DNA from: Aplectana chamaeleonis
Lineage: Eukaryota > Nematoda > Chromadorea > Rhabditida > Cosmocercidae
Assembly (NCBI GenBank): GCA_029168955.1
Contig: JAPDOI010000063.1
Location: forward strand, 1,488,001-1,552,000
Reading direction: 5' to 3'
Length of the DNA stretch: 64,000 nt
The notes beneath the pieces are model-generated. The model had not been told where the DNA came from, searched no databases, and worked only from the letters and a program-made list of their open reading frames with translations. The position numbers and the translations under genes were made by a program. Shown in pieces: positions 1-12,700 of this stretch. Within the stretch, counting starts at the first letter, position 1. Every line of letters begins with the position of its first letter.

Positions 1-312
1 TATTTTTTATGATCGTCTCCGTACGTCGAGACTTCATTTAGACCTCCGACAGAGTACGTCGAAAAGTGCATCAACATTGTTGACGCAGGTTATTGAAAAA
101 GGTGGCCTATCAAGGAATGTGAAGAGTTAGAACCAAATCCAGCAAAACACAATATTCTTTTTTTAGAAATTTAGCCCCTTGAGATAAGCTCACTTAGATT
201 GATATGAGACCGTTCGCGTAAAAATCGAGGATGCGATCTGGGTTCAGGATGCCGACTTGGCCTCCGAGTCGATGAATCTGGCCTATATCATCAAGTTACT
301 TTTTGAATTTGC
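1..312. other. no gene recognised
   Basis: AT-rich sequence with no conserved coding stretch, tRNA or terminal-repeat structure that I can recognise. Confidence 0.5.
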
Positions 313-876
313 ACTTTTAAGGGTGCGCCTCAAATTCCAGCATAATGCAAAAACGATTAATCGATTCATCCATATCGATTACCTTTTTTTCCATGTCAAA
401 GTGAAACATTCGTCATTGTTACTTAACGATATACAGCATCAAACTCCAGTCAATCCCTGGTGCGTGATCAAATTCCACTTGAGTCTGCGAATCTGACTTC
501 TGACACAGGTAGCGTTTCTATGACGCAGATGGCGTGAGGCGTAAGTTTGCTGCGTTAGGCGCCAGGCTTTCATGATTTGCGACATTTAACCGCAAAATCT
601 ATAGGAATACTCCTTAGAAACACTGTGGAAACAAAATACTCCATAGGAAACCCATAGGACCTCCATAGAAATACATCCATTGACAGCGTTATCGATCAGC
701 CATTCATTTCGTCCCGTCTTTATGGAGTTTTTCTATCAATGTCGCAGTTGGGAGTCCCATATCCCGAAATAAAATAAACGACATTTCACTTTTGATTTGG
801 AACAAGAGGTAATCGATATCGGTAAATCGATAAATGGCAGTGGCATAATGCTCAATTTTGAGGCACACCCTTGTGA
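313..876. repeat. diverged inverted repeat pair
   Basis: A stretch of about 95 bp at 313-408 reappears, diverged, as its reverse complement at 779-876. Both share the order GGGTGYGCCTCAAA, then GCATWATGC, then ATCGATTACC, then AAAGTGAAA. The reading frames across the two arms give similar peptides only because the DNA is homologous. It looks like the arms of an old foldback element. No target duplication is evident. Confidence 0.6.
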
Positions 877-884
877 ATGGCAGC

Positions 885-1333
885 ATTCACGCTCGTAAAC
901 GTGATTGAGATAACTGCGGAAATAGAATGGTATGGCTCAGAACGCAACGCCTACGCACTTCGAAAACGACCTACATTGCCGCTACACGAGTAGGAAGTTG
1001 GCCCCGCTCCTATATCTGCCCGCCCCGTGTATTTGCGTCCTCCTCCGAAACAGGGGAGCTGGGCCGTTCCCCCCATCGGCGACATTTGTGGGTAGTAGAA
1101 TAGGTAGAATAGGTAAACTACAAATGTCGCCGACAGTGAAAATGGCTTAGCATCCCTGTTCTGGAGGAGGCGCAAATACAGGGAACGGGCATATACGGGG
1201 GTGGAGCCGATTTCTCACTCGTGTAACGTCAATTTGGGTCGTTTTTGACGCCTCAAAATGGCGTTGTGTTCCGAGCCATACCATTCTATTATATTTCCGT
1301 AGTCATCTCAACCGCATTTACAAGCGTGTATGC
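885..1333. mobile_element. foldback (inverted-repeat) element of about 450 bp
   Basis: The outer parts match as reverse complements over most of their length: 890-1060 carries GAATGGTATGGCTC and GTATTTGCG-type segments that recur inverted between 1150 and 1330. The centre (about 1077-1133) is a second small hairpin with GGCGACATTTGT at one side and its inverse at the other. A solo copy of the outer arm occurs at 19331-19437. No transposase is present, so this is a non-autonomous foldback element. Confidence 0.7.
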
Positions 1334-1338
1334 TGTCC

Positions 1339-1823
1339 TTAAGGGCACAGTCCAAGCTCAGGGACAAAATCTGCGAGTTCCACATTATTATGAGGTAGAC
1401 CCACCCTGTATAGCACCCGTGAAGTGCGAGCTCTGAATTCCTACGAATAAGCTAGATATAGGAGAAAGCCGCCCTGGGGCGCCCACCTCAGGAAGCCACT
1501 TTGGCACGCCCCTTTCACGATCTTTCGAGCTCAGCAAGGACGAGATGAGCGGTGGTTTTCGATCAATAGAGCCGTTCTTCCCTTCGTTCTCAACCTCTCT
1601 CTTTGTTCAAGTCGACTCGCATATATCGGTTGCAAACGACGGAGGGTAAAAGCCTCGGACAACTCGTCCAACAAGCTTCCGTATGTAAATTTTTGAGCGG
1701 TCATAACTCCGTTCCCAGAAGGTCTTGAACGATGCCAGAGACATCATTGGAATCAGCGTGGGACCTTTTACAAGTTAGGCAGAGAAACAGAAATTTGATT
1801 CTGAGGTCGGACTGTGCCTTTAA
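1339..1823. mobile_element. TTAA-flanked MITE, divergent subfamily
   Basis: The element runs from TTAA at 1339 to TTAA at 1820. Its terminal inverted repeats are about 20 bp: AGGGCACAGTCC on the left and its counterpart GGACTGTGCCTT on the right. The interior shares a block (about 1560-1760, with CCGTTCTTCCCTTC and AACTCCGTTCCCAGAAG) with the MITEs at 2573, 26418 and 47267. TTAA flanks are the signature of piggyBac-type insertion, so it is probably a non-autonomous piggyBac-like element. Confidence 0.7.
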
Positions 1824-2572
1824 GGTGCAAAGAATATAATCAAAGCGTTCCCGGCCTTTCTCCTTTTCTCAATTCATGAGGGACTCGTAAGGAATGATAG
1901 TCTGAGCCAACTGGAACGAAGCAAAACTGTACAAGGGCAGAAAACAGCAAATCGCTTTGCCTCGCTATCCACAGTGATCAACAGAAGAAATCATTTCGTT
2001 GCGAGCATGATCGATAGATTTAACTATCTTGTTTTAGACAAGGTGTGACCCACAATACTGAACGGGTTTTGTGTCTAGAATTTCGTTGCCACAGGTAACA
2101 TTACCAGGGTGGGCATAAAGTTTTGACGCGATGTAGTTTCTTCCAAATGATAGAGTTGGAAGACTGCAATGCAAAATTGACAAAGTCTGAGTGTTATGGA
2201 GTTTTCTTTTACTCGCTGAGAACGATGGTGCAAGTTACAGAACAAGAATCGTTCGAAAACTCGATATAGCCCCAAAAATTTATGGTGGGCAAAAAGTTTT
2301 GACTCGCGCTGTATATGTTTTCCTGCGGCTACGGTACCTTCAAGCCCCTTGAGCCGCACTGCTCCGACACTTCGCAAAAAACGACTGCTGATATCGTCTT
2401 TGACGTTTTCCTGAAACATAGCATCGTTCCGAAAGCGCATATGCCTGCTTAACCACGTGAGAAAAACCCGTCTTTGCTTTTATGCTGCTATCTTCTGTAC
2501 TGACGAGGGAAATAAGGTTAGCGTCTAAGTAGGACAACCGGTGAGAGTTTCTCAAAACTTTGGCACGGTGGC
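1824..2572. other. no gene; two copies of a TIR-like word
   Basis: No convincing gene. A roughly 24-bp word built on GTGGGCAWAAAGTTTTGAC occurs at 2107-2130 and again, diverged, at 2283-2306 in the same orientation. Words of this kind occur at the ends of Tc1/mariner-type elements, so these may be element remnants. That reading is weak. Confidence 0.35.
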
Positions 2573-3065
2573 TTAAAGGCAGTGTTCACGATAAAAAATC
2601 AGTTTCAGTTGCCACTAAGAATGGGTAGTGGAGGAAAGCACTGTAACGCTGACGTTGAAAGAACGCATGAAAACGAGCCAGGAAAAGCTCCAAAAGAGCC
2701 CGAAGTTGCCACGTCGAGCGCAAGGCAAACCCCAAAAACGCAACACACGCCCACCGACGTGAACAAATGAATGCTCACGATCGTTAGATAAGCGATTATT
2801 TCCAATCATTAGCCCCGTTCTTCCCTTCAATCTCAACTTCTCTCTTTACTCAGGTCAGCTCGCATACATCGGCTGCGAATGACGGAAGTTAAAATCCCCG
2901 AACATCTCGTCCACCATGTTTCCTTAGCTCAATTTTTGAGGGACTATAACTCCGTTCCCAGAAGATCTTGTACGATTTCAGAGACATCATTGGAATCAGC
3001 ATTGGCCGTTTTCAAGATAGGCGAAATAACAGAAGAAGGATTTTTATCGTGAACACTTCCTTTAA
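2573..3065. mobile_element. TTAA-flanked MITE (main subfamily)
   Basis: TTAA lies at both ends (2573 and 3062). The inverted ends are AGGCAGTGTTCACGATAAAA on the left and the inverse of nearly the same word on the right. The length is 493 bp. The left interior is homologous, in inverse orientation, to part of the MITE at 26418. The right half carries the shared AACTCCGTTCCCAGAAG block. Short frames inside it are not genes. Confidence 0.85.
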
Positions 3066-3253
3066 ACAACAGCTAGCCATTTCTCGTGCCTTCTCTCTTG
3101 CTAAATAGCTATGACCGACTCTAGAAATATGAGTTGGCAAACCACGAAAATCTCTGTGTTGGTTTGAAACACCTTTCGAACTCTACTACGGTAGATGAAA
3201 GAAGCCGCCGGAATGATCTCTGGAGCCATTTCTTCATTATTTATGTGCTGAGG

Positions 3254-3650
3254 AGTTAGACCATCTTGCTAGCACTTGTTCTGTTCCTAAAACTGCCGTC
3301 AACGAAGCTGTGGTGTGCTGCTCTCACACCCCAGCTAAACCTGTACTGAGGACTTAAGCTATCTTGCAGTTTACGGCAACCACTTATTCTGTTCCTAAAC
3401 CTGCCGACAACGAAGTTGTGGTGTGCTGCCCTCACACTCCAGCTAAATCTGTACTGAGGACTTAAGCTATCTTGTAGTTTACGACAACCACTTATTCTGC
3501 TCCTAAAACTGCCGATAACGAAGCTGCGGTGTGCTGCTCTCAAACCCCAGCTAAATCTGTACTGAGGACTTCAGCTATCTTGTAGTTTAAGACAAACACT
3601 TATTCTGTTCCTAAAACTGCCGTCAACGAAGCTGTGGTACGCCGCTTTCA
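3254..3650. repeat. minisatellite, 108-bp unit, about 3.7 copies
   Basis: The word TTCTGYTCCTAAA begins at 3279, 3387, 3495 and 3603, an exact 108-bp spacing. Units differ by a few substitutions and no indels. Because 108 is divisible by three, one frame stays open across three units and gives a 36-residue repeat. I read this as a by-product. It lies about 100 bp downstream of the Srx-1 stop codon and could fall in its 3' UTR or just beyond. Confidence 0.85.
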
Positions 3651-3750
3651 AGTTCACAGAAAGGACTAAACAACAAATCCTCATTGACAAATGAAAACTT
3701 GGCAAGCAGAAGTGTGTTTTATAAACATGGTGTAATGAGCAGACTACATT

Positions 3751-6700
3751 TTAATGAAATATTTGGTGTCTTTGGCTGCTCACTACGGTAAAGCAAGACT
3801 GCTGCGACATAGGAACTGATGATATTGCTGTTCCTTTCGAGCACGGTCGAGTGAAGTGCCTCCGAATTTCGCGGTTGAAGCAGACAGCAACTAAGCTGAA
3901 ACACGAAATCTGATTTCTCGGAAATAGGAATAATGCGCTCCACAAAATCAGGAAGCGTCCGCTTACCCTCCACCAAAGTGAGCCAGCTCCCACGTGGTCG
4001 TTCGAGTGAAAGCCGCGAGAGCTCCGCTTGTAAAATAAGTGAGGACATGGAAGCAAAACAGCGTGAAACAGTAGATTACAGTATCAAAAACTCCCTAAAA
4101 TGTTTCCACGCCGTGCATTGTCTACAGTCGGAGCAGTTTCGTCCGCACATCACAGAAAAACATACCTGAGTGAAATTTAACACTTCACGTCGTTGCTTTG
4201 CAGTAGTCAACGGTGAAGGGTTCCATTGGCAAATATGATTGAGTTTCTGAAGGAAATGTTAAGGTTGGCAATGGTAGCACGGAAAGAATTAAGAAAGCGC
4301 ACCTTATGCATTTTACGCAGTTTCCATAAGTTAATGAGGTCTATAATTGCTACAATACTAAATAAGGTCACGCTGTAACCCAGATCCACAAAGTACGACA
4401 GGATATTTCCACATGTTGAGTCCTCGAAAGTCCATAGCAGTGTGTGATCGTCGAAGTAGTGATTACACTCAGCTAGAAACAAGACTTAAAATCTGGGATT
4501 CTGACTATCTACATCAAATGCTGAGAAGAAACTCACGATGGAAGTAAACACAGATGTATGCGAAACTGATAAGTATTATGAAAACAATTATGTATACTGT
4601 GTTCTCATTAGTGAAATAGTTGCGGTAGAAGGTTGGAGTAGAGATGGCTGCGAATCGATTGATGGATACAAATAAAACAGAATGAAATGCGGTAGTTTGG
4701 AAGAAGATTAGCGCTTGCCCAAAAGCTTTGTTAACATCTTTCATATAATCTGGCAGACCACTGGAAATGTTTGAGATTTGTTTGAACGAAAGCTTAAAAA
4801 CGCTATCTAGGGATCGTATACGCTAAGTTCACCAAGGTACAACTGATTTTAAGACACCGAAGGGTGGAAGCTTTGTAGTGAATGATCGGGAGAGGACTCT
4901 TCTGCTGTTACTCAGATCAGCTAATATAAAGAGAAGTAGGTCAATAGCCCTACGTTAATCTCTCTTTCCAAATATGTGATATTAGCATATCGTGATAGAT
5001 TACCGTGGGTGGTACAATTATTCAAGTGCAGAGCCGAACGGGCTGTTGTCTTCAGAATGGTGTAATGGGCCAAAGTGTGTCAGTGTTCTTTCCTGCACTG
5101 TATAATTTATGCACCAGACTGCTCCGCATGTGAGTTGTTCATGAATGCTTGTACCATAAAAGCACTTTATGAGGTCAAAACTGTATATTTGTATACAGTT
5201 TTGACCTCATAAAGTGCTAAACCAGTGCGGCCTGGACCCCAAGGTATGAGGGCATCTCTTCTGAGAAATTGAATCTGTTTGTTTTTAGGTACAACTGTTT
5301 TTTTTCAAAAAGCCATAACTAGGAGAACATTCTCCGAATGGCACACCCTTGAGTTCCCCTGTTGGCAATAAACAAGCTTAGTTAGAAGAATCAGTCATAT
5401 TCCTTGAAGGTGTACTCATTGGGGTTGTTCTTATGCCACAGCGATATTCGAATATCTCCATTCAAATCCTTGCATGCAGCAATAATGACTAGCTTTCTGA
5501 TAATCCTTACCCCCTGTTCTCAACGCTTGGTTAGCGGACCTCACAGTACAGAACAAGCCTGGGTCAGAACAGGCGCAAGGCAACTACGGTTCCTGAACTA
5601 CCACAGGAATGAAGGATGATGTACATACTTCTGTGCTTCAATCAACACACTGAAAACAGACAGGCTCTGAGCTTCTCAAAACTAAGAGTCCATTTCCCCC
5701 AAACCTCGAAAAAGGGGACGATTCATGGTGGAGCAACATGCTCGGGTCAGCTGGGTGGCTACATAAAAAAGCCAGATCACACTAATAACATGATTTCAAT
5801 GCTTACTCCTAAGTTGTCTTATGATTCTCGAGTGCATTACTATCCCTACATTGTAGCGATCATATAGTAGCGATCGACGGCAGCCGGGCGCCCCCCCCCC
5901 AGAAAGCTAAAACGAGCCTGCGTCGACAACAGAGCCGAAGGAGACTCCATAATCACCTCCTCTTCAAATGATCACAGATAAATGTTCCACACTCCAATAA
6001 AAAGAGGAGATGAATCACTCACTAATTGAATAGCAAATGAAGGTGCCACATATATGGAAGAGGGCATTCGCGATGGACCCTATGGGTTTGCTGATACAGT
6101 CGGCTGTGGATTGAACTGAATGCGACTGGAGCCTCTCGCTGTTTGAAAGGCACACTACACCCTCAGAAATGAATTTTGTGATTTTCATGTCATTGTATGG
6201 TATACCACTCACGTATAGCACGTGCCAAGTCCGAGATCTCAATTCCCCTAAGTAAGCGAGACATAAGCGACCAACGCGGGCCACACCCCTTTTCTTGATT
6301 TTTGATATCAGTAGCCGCCGGGTGGATGAATTCAGACCGCGTCGTCGTTCTTCCTTTGCTGAGCGTTCTTGAGGAGCCATAACTTCATATGTAGGGTCCT
6401 TGACCGATTCCAGAGATACCGTCGTGATCAGCTTGTGGTTTACTCCAAGCTAAGCGTGAAACCGGAGAATTATTTCTTGGAGTCCTGTGCCGTTGAGAGG
6501 GCTTTACAGTGGCTTAGAAAGAGCGCACACAACGTCGCTGCAGATGATTATTTGTTAAGGAGAAGCGTGCACATAATCGTGGAAGAAACAGATCGCGGTA
6601 GAATCTAAACTACGTTGCTGTTGTATGCTGAGTTCTTAAAATTCCCATTGTCGAGGAATGTGGTGGAACGTGAAAAACTGTTGTGCAGTGCATATCCTTT

Positions 6701-9700
6701 ACATTTCCATAGCCACGGAACGTGTTGAAACCTACGTAGCTTTTTCCTATAGAACTTTATCAACATTCTTTGCCCCTGATCGTGGTGTAGCCTACATATG
6801 GAGTTCACGTAATAATTTTAGTCTGATGATTGGACGGGGCTGCGACGGTAGATCACCCGGCGCGAATCGCAACCCCATTCTCCAGCGGAGCCGCCAACAC
6901 CGCACGGCCAGCCTCGTGGTCCATGCGTCAAACTGAATCGAAAACGGAAACCATATGTTACTTCTTTAGCTCTTCAATCTTCGCTGGTATTAGTAGAACT
7001 GGGACCTGAGAATCAATTACAATGGTTGCTGCCGAAAAAGTTCTGAGAGATCAAACATTAAGATCATCAGATTGAGTCGACATACGGGAAGATAAAGCGA
7101 GTATGCTAGTAAAAGGATACGTTTTGAGGTATAGGAGTTGGTATAGAGAGAAAGGAAAAAGGAGATCTCCCAAATCAGGCAAGGTTGAGTCAGGAGTGAA
7201 GAAAAAGTGTACCATCAGGGAAGGAATATCAAACCAGGGTTCGCGAAAGCAAACTGCGTGATCCGCATGAGAAGGGGGGACTAGCTATCACAAAAAAGAA
7301 AATAAGTGAAAAGTCGGAAAAAACGGGCAGGAGCAAGGTAAATTACTGTATGTCCGCCAGCCCCTAATTGGCGAAATTTGTAAAAATGCTAGCTTAAAAG
7401 TCCTTTATTCTGCTCTTAGAGTAGTTGTTAACTACTTGAAGAGACTACTAACTACTTTAACAGCAAAATAAAAAACGGCAAAACAAGCATTCATCAAAAT
7501 CTCGCAAACTGGGAAAAAATCTTGTACCAACTGTAATAAGCCGTTCTTGTTGTTCCTGCCCGCTTCTTCTCCGACGTTGCACTTTTTTACTTTTGCAGTG
7601 GCCAGATATAGCTTCTAATGAGGATGACACAAAAACCTGTTTCTGTTATCAACCCTGCCCTTAAAGCACCGCAGCAGGATAAAGCCCTGAGAGATGGAGT
7701 TCCAGAGGTAGGAAAAGAACAAAGAAGAGATCATGTAAACTCGAGGGAAGGGAATGCCTTGACACATGATGGGAGAGTGACAGAGGTAAGTTATTGGAAC
7801 TCAAAGAGTTACAGAGATGCCGAAAAAGGGGAAGCAGGGAAAGAGCCCACGAAATGAAAAAAGGGGTGTATAGGCCTGAGCAGAAAAAAATGAGGGAGTT
7901 ACCATGGCTCACAAGGACGCATGAGCAAAGTCAGACGTGAAGAAAGGGAGAGAGAGACGAATTTCAGGGAGAATCGAGTCTACACTGCACTGATTGTGAC
8001 CCTAAATGGAGAACAAATGAAATAACATTTCTTGATTCCCACTTGGCTTCGCTAATCACTGCTCCACGATTTTTTGTGAAAATACTAAAATGATTGGTAA
8101 GATTTCAAAGCCGAGCAGCGGCACGAGTACATTTGCTAGTTCAAGTTTGGTCGGTCAGCGCACAGGGACAAGCTTCTTGTCATCAAAATTCAGCGAACAT
8201 CATACTAGCTAGTCAAGATAAATTGTAATCTTTGCTTTAGACCCAGTAACTGAAGGTGGAATAATGGCGTCACTAAAGACTGAGGGAGAAGAAGGCACTT
8301 GACGCAGGGAAGAGAAAGGCCAGAGGGCAGCGCGCTATGCAGAAGCGGAAGGTGCGCACCTTGAGGCTCTCAAGAAAACCAGAACTAAAGAACTGAAGAT
8401 GCCAAGGCTTCCTTGGTATTCTAGATAATCTGCTACAGACGCAAGCCTGACTTGCCCGCCACCATCCACTGCCAACGGAATCTGCGATGAAGAGAATCGA
8501 CGATCACAATACGCTCGTGTTTATTGAGGTGAAAGCTAATAAGCATCAGAATAGAGCTGTGGTGGAGAAGTTGTGCATTACTAAGGTGCGGAAGACTAAC
8601 GCTCCAATTACCCATCTCATGAAGAAGAGTTATAGACATTCGTTTGACGTCGGATTGCGACGCCTTAAATTGCGCCAACAAGATTGGAATCGCATAAGTC
8701 TTTGCTTAGTTATGAATAAGTTGTTAATCGATTCGTTTATAAAGGAATTAATGATGAAGAAAAAACTATTGAAAAACGGTCTTAATACCAGGGAGAAGGA
8801 AGACAGAGCAGACGGTACACTATGAAGGGAAATACCAGCGTTAATCACTCAGTTTTACTGCAATGAACTTCCCTAACTGAGCTGTACGCGCCATATTTTG
8901 TGACTATGATCCAATTGGTTCAACTGAACAAGAAACTTACAATATCATAGCCGGTGCTACCCACAGCAGAAATATCAGGAGAACAAAAATGTTGGACACC
9001 AAATGTGATGCCATAAGAATTCCAAATGAGTTGCGAAACACTGGCAGACGAATCATCAATGACGCCGACACACCATTTAACACCAAACCGGTCACTGCTA
9101 TCTGAAATACGAGTCATTGGGATGTTCCACATAATCCAACAAAAATTTCTCTTCATAGGATAAGAGCTGATCGAGTGAGAAATGCTAGAAAACAATGACT
9201 AATGTATGATTCCGGCAAGAGCTCTGTGGAGTCAACTTCTTGTCAAGCATGGCTTTTTCTCACGCAGACGATCATGTTTCTCTGACATTCGCTTGGGAGT
9301 CGCCTTGTAGGGCGGGGCCAGTTTCGCTCACTTTTTTCGGCTGCTCTACATTTTTCTCACGTCGCGCCGGTGGCATCGCCGAAAAAAGTGGGAAAAAAGT
9401 GGTGAAGATGTGAGGCAACTTCCAGGACAAAGTTCCCCCAGCTCGCGCCTTTTTTTTCCAACGCCACTCCCGATGAAAAACGATTGATATGGCTCATAGC
9501 TAATTCTTCCATCACCAGCCGTCAACCAGTTCCTCTTTCTCTGTTCTAATTTCTCTTTTCCTCATTTTCGTTCTCTTTTCTCTTCTGGTTATCGTCTGAC
9601 AATTTTCGTGATAACTGTGGTTGATATGTAGGTGTTATATTTGTACAGTCTCAGAAAAAAAAACAATGTCCAATAAACGAATTTTGGAAAATTTTCGTTC

Positions 9701-12700
9701 GAAGCATTTTCGAACGAACGAAAAATGAAAAAAAACTCGTTCGAAAAAACGATCGATCGAACCAAATCCGAAAAAAAATCGTTCGACGAAATTTTGAACG
9801 AACGAAAAGTAAAAATTGTTAGGAAAAATTTCGGTCGAAGGAACGAATTTTGAAACTAATGAAAATTTTGATTTTCTGGAGACTCGTTCGAAATTTCGAA
9901 TTTTTTTTTTCAAATTCCGTTCAAAGTTTAGGATTAATTTCAAAACTCCTTCGAAATTTTGGATTTTTTCGGAACGAGGCTCAACGCTTTATTTAAAACG
10001 CTCAGTCAGAGAATGAATATTCCACACGTGTTCGATATGTACTCAAGTCTCGAGCATATATAGTCTTTCTACTTTAATTCAAGCAATTCGAAGTTATTCT
10101 TCTTGGGCCTATCATGTCAAAGCCTCCTGATCAGTGCTTGCTTGCTCCGTTTAGACTGATGTGAGCGAGAAAAACTTCATATTTCCCGGTCCAACTCTGA
10201 GAGAAAGCAACGAAGCGGCATTATCGCGGAGCCGCGGTGGCACTACCGCTGAGTCGCGGCGGAACTACCGCGGAGCCGTAGCGGCGATGCGGCAGCCACT
10301 TCGGCTCCGCGATAGTGCCGCAACGACCCCGGGAGAGTATCTGACATAAAGTTATTCAAGAATTATAATACAACTAGGGGGGCCTAAGGACAAAAATACG
10401 CACATGCTGTCGTAACGTCCTCTGTCTGATAGGGACAGAGGTTACCGCCGATTTCGCGCCCAAGGGAATACGAAATGTACCTCAAACTTGGGTCATTGAA
10501 CTGGCGACAATTTCGTATTACCACATTGGACAGTATATCGTACTCCACGCGGGTTCGCTGCTGCATTCTCGCGGAGCCGGCGCGGTTCTAACGCGGAGCC
10601 GCTGCGGTACTGTCGCGGCGATGTCGAGGCTCTAGACACGGCAAAAGAAGTGCCTGATCACGGAGCCGCTGGGAACTATCGCGGAACTATCGCGGCACAG
10701 TCGAGGGTCGCGGTACTTTCCCGGCACTGACGCGGCAAATGCTCTCAGAGCAGGCCTAACTTATTCGAGCAGGCGAGTTGTTCGCTCACGCCCACGAAAA
10801 CTCGGTCCGAGGAATAACGAAACAACGTAACCTAGCGTTCGAGAACGTTCTTGTCCTCTATAGTGGAGAAAAATTTTGAAAGGGCCCATGAGCAACCTTC
10901 AACTGTAGAGGAAAGTCAGTATGAACACACTGTAAAATCGAATTTATATCTCACACCAAGATCGTTCTTGAAGTGTTTTTTTGCATTTGTAGACTTCTTC
11001 ACTGTAATTTTTAAAGGTTTTTCTGCATGTGGAGTTGGTGCCGTATCTGTTTTCCATGTTGTTTGACGGCCGCATCGAAATTCTATTAAAAAGTGGCAGA
11101 TGACTGGTGAGAATTGGTGACGGATTCCCCTCTTCGACTCCTTCCAACCTCATAACCTTAAGTTTTTGACGCTCCAAAGTTTACCGGTGTGGTCAACCGG
11201 GCTCATTGATGAGATTTAGCCTCAAAAATGGGAACTGGTTTCCAGCGCGAGCGATGTCTTCAAAGGAAAGCATTGAAGAGCCGAGAGTTTCGCCTAGTGA
11301 ATAAGTTAGCATCCTCGTTTTTTTGTTAAATTTGGTGCGCATATGTTGTTTTTATGTTTTTGCATTCCAATTTCTTTGTTTTGGCCGTTATATCTCAGTA
11401 TTATATAATGATACCGGCGTAAACCGTAGTCCGATTGACACCCACATGCGGAAATTTTGAAAAATAAGATGGGATGTGCGGAATTTTTCAAAAAAAAAAA
11501 GATTTTTTTGTACCAGGATGCAATTACGTAGGATATCCGGTTCTAGTTGTAAGTTATCCTTATTGTGGTTGCATAATCCCAAACAGTTTTCTTTACACCG
11601 GTTTTTTGGCTATGAAATCCTCATACTGACGGTGTGAATGTCTTTGCAACTAGTTCCTTTTCTGTTAATATTATGGTTATTCGAGGAGTTGTTATCTCTT
11701 TTGTTTTTAGCGAATTAGCTGTTATCCGCCATAATCCTGCACCCCATAGCTGTGTGACTTCTTTCCCTGTTTTGATCTTGAATGTGGTCATTTTTGCTCC
11801 AAAGGGGTTGTATCCTCTGTTTCCGAGTGAAATTTATTTCCTTTCATCGCGTGCGTCTGCACGCGTAGGCTGCGTCTCCGTTTCCCCACACTTTCTCGTT
11901 GTCTCTACCCTCGCTCCGTACAAGCGCGCAAGGAAACAGAGTAAATTTGGCTCAGAACCAGAGGGTAAGAATCTACTAGAAAAATCTTATCATTTTGTTT
12001 AAGATAAATAATTGTTATTGTTTTTCAGGCTGTTTTGATATCACTTGTTGCTCTCGTAGCGACTTCCTCGCTGCTGTACTAATTGGAGTAATGGTTTTGA
12101 TCAATAAACAATGATCTACAATGAATTTTTCACTGTGAGAGGTATGCAAAGCGATATGCGCATATGATAAAGGAAAAATCTACGGTTTCGAGGCAAAATT
12201 CGCAATGTTAGAAGAATGTGAGGCGACAATTTTGCCACAGAGTTCGTAGTGTGAGAAGAATGTGAGGCGAGAGTGGGGCGAGAGTGAGGCGAGACGGCAT
12301 CTCATCGGGCTGTCACTAGAGTCGCCTCACATTTTTCCCAGCTGGGGCTAAAATTTCACCGTAATGAGGCTACGCCGAAGTCGATTTGGCGGGAGTTGCC
12401 TCGATGTCACGAGGCAACTCTTACTTTTCATCGAGGCAACTCCCAAGCGAATGTCAGAGTTACAAAAACAGAGACGGAATGTATGATGCAAGTGATAGTC
12501 TCGATGTGCCGAGCTGCAGCGATGTGTGTCGTGTCTCTTTGCGATCGATATACGAATGCATCACATGCGACAGAGCAGCAGGGTATGAGTCTGCTATCGC
12601 CCGACACTACAACTCACTCTATCACTACATTTTAATGTAAGGAAGCATGAATCTATAAACTCTGACTTCCTTGGCAGCACGAAGTATTATACCCTGGTGG

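Larger units (their letters stand above)
4761..8940. other. intron 2 of Srx-1, repeat-bearing
   Basis: This 4.2-kb stretch lies between the second and third coding exons of Srx-1. It contains a perfect hairpin (5161-5218), a member of the TTTAGTCTG repeat family (6816-6937) and a purine-rich tract (about 7140-7970). Open frames at 5404-5867, 6369-6936, 7618-7857 and 8487-8825 show no recognisable domain or conservation with the paralogues. I do not call genes here. Confidence 0.6.

Noticed and set aside
2582..2836. Frames on both strands at 2582-2836 and again at 26672-26897
   Set aside because: The peptides repeat because both lie in the same TTAA MITE family. Nothing suggests protein-level constraint.
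3256..3543. 95-codon frame with internal 36-residue repeats
   Set aside because: It is a by-product of the 108-bp minisatellite. It has no start context, domain or splice partner.
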